This document shows, piece after piece, positions 1 to 3,936 of a stretch of DNA of 24,410 bases. Source of the stretch: a virus; IMG/VR virus record IMGVR_UViG_3300025305_000135, positions 1-24,410 of that record; one strand, 5' to 3'. The notes under the pieces were generated by a model, which saw nothing but the letters and a program-made list of their open reading frames with translations, made no database searches and was not told the origin of the DNA. The position numbers were made by a program, and so were the translations under genes. The stretch's first letter is position 1; every line of letters starts with the position of its first letter.

Positions 1-300
1 AGGAGTGTATGGTCGTAGTCTAGACCATAGCGTAGAGCTTAGGCTGTGTACGCTGAAGTGTCCGTTAAAGTGCGGAAAGTTATCGTTTTCGAGGAGGAAC
101 TCCTTCAAAATGATAATAGAACTGCTATTGGGTACTACAGGTAGATTCTAGAGTCCCCCAATAGTGAGAACCACATAGATTTTTTTAAGAAAAGTGGTGT
201 TAACTTAAGACCGTTCACGGGGAGTAGTAGTAAGACTCGAAGGATCCTAAATGGTATGATAAGAACCGTACCGAGGCTACCCTACTACTGCTCCCCAACA
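1..300. other. Gene-free, hairpin-rich left-end region (candidate structured RNA or genome-end element)
   Basis: No credible ORF is visible on either strand. Inverted repeats follow one another: 8-14 with 23-29 (TATGGTC/GACCATA); 29-34 with 49-54 (AGCGTA/TACGCT); 61-64 with 73-76; 79-96 with 100-117 (long hairpin, listed separately); 125-132 with 157-164 (CTATTGGG/CCCAATAG); 170-174 with 194-198 (ACCAC/GTGGT); and 219-230 with 282-296 (GGGGAGTAGTAG pairing CTACTA and CTCCCC across a 3-nt bulge), enclosing a CTCG/CGAG stem (236-239 with 272-275). An 8-bp palindrome AGGATCCT lies at 241-248. No tRNA signature was found. The block precedes the early genes, so it could be the processed leader of early mRNA, a stable non-coding RNA, or part of a terminal repeat/packaging site. 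The strand cannot be fixed from stems alone, although transcription from the left would give + strand RNA. The function is unknown. Confidence 0.45.
79..117. other. Long 18-pair hairpin with GAA triloop
   Basis: Positions 79-96 pair with 100-117 around loop 97-99 (GAA). There is one C-C mismatch (90/106) and a few G-U pairs at 79/117, 85/111 and 91/105. The apical part is AGGAG-GAA-CTCCT. No T-run follows, so it is not an intrinsic terminator. In T7 the early RNAs are cut by RNase III at extended hairpins, and that is one possible role here. Confidence 0.5.
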
Positions 301-403
301 AACTACAGGAGAAAATTGTGTATGATATGAATCAAATATACTGGATGAGGATTATCATTATACTATGTATTAATCACACAGTCTATTGTTAGGAGGCACA
401 AAC
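301..403 (+). promoter_or_regulatory. A+T-rich leader before the first gene; weak promoter-like sequence
   Basis: This stretch has no ORF. TTGTGT at 316-321 followed after 15 nt by TATACT at 337-342 is a poor sigma70 match, and a second TATACT at 359-364 lacks a -35 box. AGGAGG at 391-396 is a perfect Shine-Dalgarno for the ATG at 404. A promoter is expected here or further left, but the sequence does not identify it clearly. Confidence 0.25.
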
Positions 404-589
404 ATGAGTAAGAAGTACGGAGTCTGGGTAACTGGAAAGCATAACGTAAAAGGATGGCTCATAGATGATGATGGCTACTGTACTTATGACACCCTAAGAG
501 AAGCTAACAAGGATGCTAATGAATTTAGCAACGCCTTCAGGGGAAGAGTAACAAAATACGAAGGAAGAAAGTTTAAGAAACCATCTTGA
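404..589 (+). CDS. Small early protein, 61 aa, function unknown
   Basis: The ATG at 404 sits 7 nt after a perfect AGGAGG Shine-Dalgarno (391-396), better than the in-frame TTG at 386. The product starts MSKKYGVWVTGKHNVKGWL and ends in a basic tail (GRKFKKPS). The pattern of Y/W-V-W at the start, a tyrosine after a turn and an alanine-rich helix resembles the product at 2415-2579, so the two may be distant paralogs of a small fold common in phages. It is the first gene of the early region, where T7-like phages keep host-takeover functions. No enzymatic motif is present. The stop codon overlaps the -35 box of the promoter at 586. Confidence 0.75.
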   Translation: MSKKYGVWVTGKHNVKGWLIDDDGYCTYDTLREANKDANEFSNAFRGRVTKYEGRKFKKPS

Positions 590-613
590 CATTCTTGAAA
601 TCTATGGTATAAT
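586..613 (+). promoter_or_regulatory. Host sigma70-type promoter with extended -10
   Basis: TTGACA (586-591), a 16-bp spacer, then TATAAT (608-613) preceded by TGG, which forms an extended -10 (TGnTATAAT). Both hexamers match consensus exactly. It lies in the short gap between genes 404-589 and 636-764, with the -35 overlapping the upstream stop codon. Inferred role: host RNA polymerase transcription of the early genes from 636 onward. Confidence 0.85.
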
Positions 614-635
614 GATACTATGAAAGGAAAATACC

Positions 636-764
636 ATGTTTGATCCTGACATTGATGAGGATGATGGAGAGATGATTGACTGGGATACTCTGTTACCCGA
701 ATGGCTTTATGATAATCATGGAATTTCTTGGAACATAGAGGAGGATTGTGATGACAACAGTTAA
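636..764 (+). CDS. Tiny, extremely acidic early protein, 42 aa
   Basis: The ATG at 636 follows an AAAGGAAA purine stretch and is the first gene after the promoter at 586-613. The 42-aa product has 16 Asp/Glu and no Lys or Arg. Its middle (DNHGISWNI) resembles the GISWDTIDWW segment of the next protein (751-1029) and GITWQDIEYR of 1759-2061, so it looks like a short or degenerate member of that family. It overlaps the start of 751-1029 by 14 nt, and its codons for EDCD coincide with the next gene's ribosome binding site. Strong acidity suggests possible DNA mimicry or binding to a basic host protein, which is inference only. Confidence 0.55.
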   Translation: MFDPDIDEDDGEMIDWDTLLPEWLYDNHGISWNIEEDCDDNS

Positions 765-1029
765 AGAGCATATAGAGAATCTTAATAAATACAATCCCGA
801 AGATCATGTGTGTCTAACAATATGGACGCGGGAAGATATAATATGGAGAATAGATCAGCTAGTAGGCAACGTAGAGTTTCATGACGAGGATCTTGACTGG
901 ATACTAGAACAGATGGAACATAATCATGACGCTAACTATGGTATCAGTTGGGATACCATAGACTGGTGGATTGATATAGTAGCTGAAGAGAAAAGGGAAC
1001 TAGAAAAACGGGAGAAAACCAATGCCTAA
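751..1029 (+). CDS. Acidic early protein, 92 aa, paralog of 1759-2061
   Basis: The ATG at 751 is 6 nt from AGGAGG (739-744); the in-frame GTG at 748 is too close to that site. The protein starts MTTVKEHIENLNKYN and carries NHDANYGISWDTIDWWID near its C-terminus. The product of 1759-2061 starts MTTAKEWIERLTNEY and has NHDASSGITWQDIEYRLDD at the matching place, so the two are clear paralogs. Counted composition is 23 Asp/Glu against 9 Lys/Arg, with many tryptophans. I recognise no domain. Position and charge fit a host-directed early protein, perhaps an Ocr-like mimic, but this is not shown. The stop overlaps the next start. Confidence 0.8.
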   Translation: MTTVKEHIENLNKYNPEDHVCLTIWTREDIIWRIDQLVGNVEFHDEDLDWILEQMEHNHDANYGISWDTIDWWIDIVAEEKRELEKREKTNA

Positions 1030-1501
1030 CTGGTGTCAAAACTTTGTGGATATAACTGTCTGGGGAAAAGATGATGAGGAGATTGCGAGAGAAATCTTTG
1101 ACCTTTTCTATGATAATTCCAATGGTGAGGATGAAGTAACTTTTGAAAAGGTATACCCTACGCCAGATGACCTAAGTAGTAAACAAGAATATGACTGGCA
1201 CATAAACCACTGGGGAACCAAGTGGGATGCAGCGTCTTCACACATAGAACTCGACGGTGGCTACGTAGAGATGCGGATTGAAACTGCTTGGAGTCCACCT
1301 GAAGGTGTCTACTGGGCGTTCATGAAGTGGCTAAAGGACAATGGCTATGAAGATAATGTCGATGTCGAATGGTTCTATAAAGAAAGAGGAATGAGATTAT
1401 CTGGCTGGTGTGGAGATAACACAATAGCTGAAGACTATGGTATAGTATATGATGCCCATAATTGGGAAGCTAGTATACCTGAAGAAAACAGGATAAGATA
1501 A
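1022..1501 (+). CDS. YubB ferredoxin-like (DUF1281/Api92-like) domain protein
   Basis: The 159-aa product opens with MPNWCQNFVDITVWG and contains NHWGTKWDA (about residues 62-70) and the TAWSPPEGVYWAF block (about 88-100). These are hallmark segments of the DUF1281/YubB ferredoxin-like family found in phages, plasmids and mobile elements. The family's role is not established. The start overlaps the previous stop by 8 nt, suggesting coupled translation. The charge is acidic like its neighbours. I see no catalytic residues to assign. A gap of about 50 nt follows, with a weak ATGTC/GACAT hairpin (1510-1526). Confidence 0.8.
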   Translation: MPNWCQNFVDITVWGKDDEEIAREIFDLFYDNSNGEDEVTFEKVYPTPDDLSSKQEYDWHINHWGTKWDAASSHIELDGGYVEMRIETAWSPPEGVYWAFMKWLKDNGYEDNVDVEWFYKERGMRLSGWCGDNTIAEDYGIVYDAHNWEASIPEENRIR

Positions 1502-1552
1502 CTAAAGAAATGTCGCATCAAGACATGGAAAAATAATAAGGAGGTACGGTTC

Positions 1553-1759
1553 GTGTATAATTATAAGATTACATTTGAAGAGTATTATGAAGACTATAAT
1601 AGTTTTGATGATTGTCTCAAAGCCTTTCGGATAATGCTTAATGACTTATCAAATGATAAAGATCAGATTCCACTCTACTTTAATTTTGATGAGTATGATA
1701 AAGAAGAGGAAGCTCTTCATGAGCACGGATATATAAATCGGAAAGGACAGGAACTCTGA
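1553..1759 (+). CDS. Small acidic early protein with GTG start, 68 aa
   Basis: GTG at 1553 follows AAGGAGG (1538-1544) at 8 nt, and no ATG lies nearby. The product is rich in Asp, Glu and Tyr. Its last residues (EEEALHEHGYINRKGQEL) nearly repeat the end of the next protein, because a 29-nt exact direct repeat (1703-1731 and 1996-2024) underlies both. The N-terminal 45 residues show no recognised relative. The stop TGA overlaps the next ATG (TGATG). The shared tail suggests that recombination or duplication swapped C-terminal ends between neighbouring genes. Confidence 0.75.
   Translation: MYNYKITFEEYYEDYNSFDDCLKAFRIMLNDLSNDKDQIPLYFNFDEYDKEEEALHEHGYINRKGQEL
1703..1731 (+). repeat. 29-nt exact direct repeat, copy 1
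   Basis: Identical over 29 nt to 1996-2024; it begins GAAGAGGAAGCTC and ends GCACGGATA. It encodes the EEEALHEHGY tail of the gene ending at 1759. The copies are 293 bp apart, close to the size of the gene between them. Confidence 0.9.
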
Positions 1760-2061
1760 TGACTACTGCAAAAGAATGGATCGAGCGTTTAACAAATGAA
1801 TATGATGGTGATGAGACGATTTGTGTGGTAGTGTGGAGTGCTGAGGATGTGGATACATTACTAGGCGATAGGGCTATGGAAGTTTCTCGAATCGAAATAG
1901 ATCATATGCTATCATCTATAGAACAAAACCACGATGCCAGCTCAGGTATTACATGGCAAGATATCGAGTATCGTCTTGATGATATCCTTGAGGAGGAAGA
2001 GGAAGCTCTTCATGAGCACGGATACAATACTAGAAAAGAACAAGAAGGACAGGAGTTATAA
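1759..2061 (+). CDS. Acidic early protein, 100 aa, paralog of 751-1029
   Basis: ATG at 1759 overlaps the previous stop. The product starts MTTAKEWIERLTNEY and has NHDASSGITWQDIEYRLDD near residues 57-75, matching the 751-1029 product throughout its length. It adds an acidic run of Glu and the tail EALHEHGYNTRKEQEGQEL, which is shared with the preceding gene through the 29-nt repeat. Counted charge is 28 Asp/Glu against 7 Lys/Arg. No known domain is recognised. The bounding repeats mean this gene could be gained or lost as a unit by recombination. TAATG links it to the next gene. Confidence 0.8.
   Translation: MTTAKEWIERLTNEYDGDETICVVVWSAEDVDTLLGDRAMEVSRIEIDHMLSSIEQNHDASSGITWQDIEYRLDDILEEEEEALHEHGYNTRKEQEGQEL
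1996..2024 (+). repeat. 29-nt exact direct repeat, copy 2
   Basis: Identical over 29 nt to 1703-1731. It encodes the shared C-terminal tail of the gene ending at 2061. Together the two copies bracket most of gene 1759-2061. Confidence 0.9.
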
Positions 2062-2237
2062 TGAAACCCGGTGAAACTATCTATGAAGTATGTATTAGTG
2101 GGTTTGAAAATCAAGATTCCGCTACAGAATTTATGTGTTTTATTGCAAATGAATATGGAATAGCACTTAATAATATAGAATTTAAAGCTCGAACCCCTGT
2201 GATTTGGGAGGATTGTGATGTACAATCTAAAGAATGA
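2061..2237 (+). CDS. Small early protein, 58 aa, function unknown
   Basis: ATG at 2061 overlaps the previous stop as TAATG. AGGAG at 2051-2055 precedes it by 5 nt. The product begins MKPGETIYEVCISGF and ends VIWEDCDVQSKE. The EDCD near its end is encoded by the same 13-nt cassette (2208-2220) that serves as ribosome binding site and start for the following gene, exactly as at 741-753. No domain is recognised. It overlaps gene 2218-2349 by 20 nt. Confidence 0.6.
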   Translation: MKPGETIYEVCISGFENQDSATEFMCFIANEYGIALNNIEFKARTPVIWEDCDVQSKE

Positions 2238-2349
2238 TCCTTGGTATAAACTTCATGTTTATTCAGAATTACTGTTGACATGTGCCATACGGTGTGGTAT
2301 AATAGTCAGCATTGGCTATCTTATATGGAGATACTACAATGCAGGTTGA
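2218..2349 (+). CDS. Tiny single-pass membrane protein, 43 aa
   Basis: ATG at 2218 lies 6 nt after GGGAGG (2206-2211), within a 13-nt cassette identical to the one in front of gene 751. The product has a charged N-terminus (MYNLKNDPWYKLHVYSEL), then a hydrophobic stretch at about residues 18-37 (LLLTCAIRCGIIVSIGYLIW) interrupted only by one Arg, ending RYYNAG. This fits a small inner-membrane protein. The consensus promoter 2275-2303 lies inside its coding sequence, so either the reading frame or the promoter is constrained by the other. The function is unknown. Confidence 0.5.
   Translation: MYNLKNDPWYKLHVYSELLLTCAIRCGIIVSIGYLIWRYYNAG
2275..2303 (+). promoter_or_regulatory. Perfect-consensus sigma70 promoter with extended -10
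   Basis: TTGACA (2275-2280), exactly 17 bp spacer, TATAAT (2298-2303), with TGG immediately before the -10. Both hexamers and the spacing are consensus. It lies within the 43-aa ORF 2218-2349 and upstream of genes 2339-3823, including the DUF932 gene. The terminator at 3834 would end its transcript unless readthrough occurs. Confidence 0.85.
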
Positions 2350-2509
2350 AGAAAACCACGTTCCACATGGATGTTTAGATGATTTTATGTGTTTTAAAAG
2401 TTGCGAGGAAATATATGAAGTGGGCAATATGGAACCACACGACGAAGAAATATTTGAAAATGAATGGTCAAACCGTAACCTATGGATCGAAAGACCTAGC
2501 TGTTTCTGA
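2339..2509 (+). CDS. Possible small early protein, 56 aa
   Basis: ATG at 2339 follows GGAG (2327-2330) by 8 nt. The product (starting MQVEENHVPHGCLDDF) is acidic and Cys-containing, with no recognised relative. Its last 95 nt overlap, in another frame, the gene 2415-2579, which has the better family resemblance. If only one of the two is real, 2415-2579 is preferred. It would be the first gene downstream of the promoter at 2275-2303. Confidence 0.4.
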   Translation: MQVEENHVPHGCLDDFMCFKSCEEIYEVGNMEPHDEEIFENEWSNRNLWIERPSCF

Positions 2510-2579
2510 GCAAAGGAACTTAGGTCCTACTTTTGAGGTAGAAAAATATAGAAAGAAACGGGATAGAAACAATGAATAA
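2415..2579 (+). CDS. Small early protein, 54 aa, of a common phage fold
   Basis: ATG at 2415 follows GAGG (2405-2408) by 6 nt. The product reads MKWAIWNHTTKKYLKMNG and continues with a VTYGSKDLAV segment and a basic end (EKYRKKRDRNNE). This pattern (W-x-I/V-W-N, K-Y-L, a turn, V-T-Y, then an alanine-type helix) is familiar from short uncharacterised phage proteins and echoes the first gene (404-589). It overlaps 2339-2509 out of frame by 95 nt and the next gene by 8 nt. The function is unknown. Confidence 0.6.
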   Translation: MKWAIWNHTTKKYLKMNGQTVTYGSKDLAVSEQRNLGPTFEVEKYRKKRDRNNE

Positions 2580-2811
2580 TTATGAGGTAATATGCTACGA
2601 GTTAGCATCAAATTTAGTGACGGAGGGAGTTGTTGAAGATTGTGCGGTAGGAAATATAGGAAAACACCAATGGTTGCTTGATAGTAACGAATGGTTTCCT
2701 CTTCCTGTAATTGCTGAAAGCCTATATGAATCTCTTCTGGAAGATAGGTGTGTATTTAATTTATCTAGTGAGACAATCCATTTACTTAAGGAGTATTTGA
2801 ATGAGTCATGA
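2572..2811 (+). CDS. Small acidic early protein, 79 aa, function unknown
   Basis: ATG at 2572 overlaps the previous stop by 8 nt, and only a weak purine stretch precedes it, so translation is probably coupled. The product begins MNNYEVICYELASNLV, has two Trp-containing turns (HQWLL, NEWFPLP) and ends in a helix (TIHLLKEYLNES). No known domain is seen. It overlaps the DUF932 start by 11 nt, so it belongs to the same transcription unit. Confidence 0.7.
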   Translation: MNNYEVICYELASNLVTEGVVEDCAVGNIGKHQWLLDSNEWFPLPVIAESLYESLLEDRCVFNLSSETIHLLKEYLNES

Positions 2812-3823
2812 AATGTATAGCACAGATACTGCTATGTACGCTAAGACAAAAGCTTGGCATGGTCTTGGAACTGTTGTCGAAGACTACCCTAATGTTAAAG
2901 AAGCTCTGAAATTAAGTGGACTTGACTGGGAAGTACTACAAAGCGATTATCTATACGCTGAAGTAGAGGGTGATACCTACATTGCTGACGGTTATGTAGC
3001 TAACATCCGAAGCGATACCAATGAAGTACTTGGTGTAGTAAGCAAAGACTACCAGCCAGTACAGAATCGAGAACTGTTTGACATAGCTGAAGCAGCAGCT
3101 GGTCAACACTGCAAGGTTGAAACTGCTGGCTCCCTAAAGGGAGGAAGAAATGTTTACTTACTATTGAAGGCTGACTCGTTCGCCGTAGGCGAAGATGAGA
3201 TCCAACCATACTTCGGTCTGTTCGATGGTAAGGATGGAAGCATGTCCACCTGTGGATTGAACACAGGAGTTCGTGTTGTATGTAGCAACACAATGGAGTA
3301 TGCTATGAGTGGTGCTATACACAAGGTTACTCTTCGTCATCGAGGCAATACAATTGACGATGTATATGACCAAATGTGTGATGCAATCACAAACTTTAAG
3401 GAAACTGGTAAGATATTCCGAGAGAAGGTAGATCATATTGCTACCTATGCTCATTGGAATGAAGACAGGATTCAAAAATTCTTCAAAGAATGCTATGTTA
3501 ATATCATTGACCCTAGCATTAAGAAGGAAAAGGATGAAGTCAAGAAAGAAAAGTATTCTATTAAGATGGGTACTAGTATCATGAAGATGCAGGCAAAGAT
3601 GCAAGCAGAACTAGAACTTAATCTTAATGTTTCAACTGGATGGTTGGCTGCAAACGCTGTGACTAACTACATTCAGAAAAAACAAGGAGAGCGTGGTCGC
3701 AAGACTAGTACAGAATCTCGTATCCAAAGCAACCTTATTGGTGCTGGAGCCACACAAAGTTCCAAGGTTATGAGGACTGCACTTAATTGGAGTAGCATCA
3801 GCGATTCGCTTCCTGCTAACTGA
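2801..3823 (+). CDS. DUF932 (TIGR03299-type phage/plasmid-like) protein
   Basis: The 340-aa product starts MSHEMYSTDTAMYAKTKAWHGLGT, where the W-H-G-L-G-T segment is the signature start of DUF932/TIGR03299 proteins. It goes on with VLGVVSKDYQPVQNRELFD (about residues 77-95) and GRNVYLLLKAD, and has the CSNTM motif (about 162-166), all typical of the family. Family members occur on plasmids and phages; their biochemical role is not established. ATG at 2801 follows AAGGAG (2788-2793) by 7 nt. This is the last and largest early gene. A strong hairpin terminator begins 11 nt after its stop, so it closes the early operon. Length is normal for the family. Confidence 0.9.
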   Translation: MSHEMYSTDTAMYAKTKAWHGLGTVVEDYPNVKEALKLSGLDWEVLQSDYLYAEVEGDTYIADGYVANIRSDTNEVLGVVSKDYQPVQNRELFDIAEAAAGQHCKVETAGSLKGGRNVYLLLKADSFAVGEDEIQPYFGLFDGKDGSMSTCGLNTGVRVVCSNTMEYAMSGAIHKVTLRHRGNTIDDVYDQMCDAITNFKETGKIFREKVDHIATYAHWNEDRIQKFFKECYVNIIDPSIKKEKDEVKKEKYSIKMGTSIMKMQAKMQAELELNLNVSTGWLAANAVTNYIQKKQGERGRKTSTESRIQSNLIGAGATQSSKVMRTALNWSSISDSLPAN

Positions 3824-3833
3824 TCCCCTCTTA

Positions 3834-3880
3834 AACTGGAGATCCTAGGTTTAATTATCTAGGATCTCCAGTTATTATTT
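3834..3880 (+). terminator. Strong rho-independent terminator ending the early region
   Basis: Perfect 15-bp inverted repeat: 3834-3848 (AACTGGAGATCCTAG) pairs with 3859-3873, with a 10-nt loop. It is followed by TTATTATTT, an imperfect U-tract. It separates the early genes from the RNA polymerase gene. In T7 the early terminator lies beyond gene 1, so here host transcription of the polymerase would need readthrough or another promoter. Confidence 0.85.
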
Positions 3881-3889
3881 CCATCTCCC

Positions 3890-3919
3890 AATAATTGGGT
3901 AATGGAGTAACACTCCATA
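3890..3919 (+). repeat. 30-nt repeated element, copy A (candidate phage promoter or RNA control element)
   Basis: Matches 7687-7716 at 28 of 30 positions. The core TTGGGTAATGGAGTAACACT contains a dyad: ATGGAGT (3902-3908), AAC loop, ACTCCAT (3912-3918). It lies just after the early terminator and 17 nt ahead of the RNA polymerase start codon. It is not a sigma70 promoter: TTGGGT resembles a -35, but no -10 follows. It may be a promoter for the phage polymerase or a regulatory hairpin that hides the GGAG at 3904-3907. Confidence 0.6.
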
Positions 3920-3936
3920 TGCCACAAGGAGAATAT

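Noticed and set aside
29-54. tRNA-like stem-loops at the left end
   Set aside because: No T-loop GTTCRA sequence, no acceptor pairing and no anticodon arm in register.
1510-1526. ATGTC/GACAT hairpin between genes 1022-1501 and 1553-1759
   Set aside because: Five pairs only and no T-run; too weak for a terminator.
3161-3604. 147-aa ORF on the - strand
   Set aside because: It lies wholly antisense to the DUF932 gene, has no ribosome site or family resemblance, and every supported gene is on the + strand.
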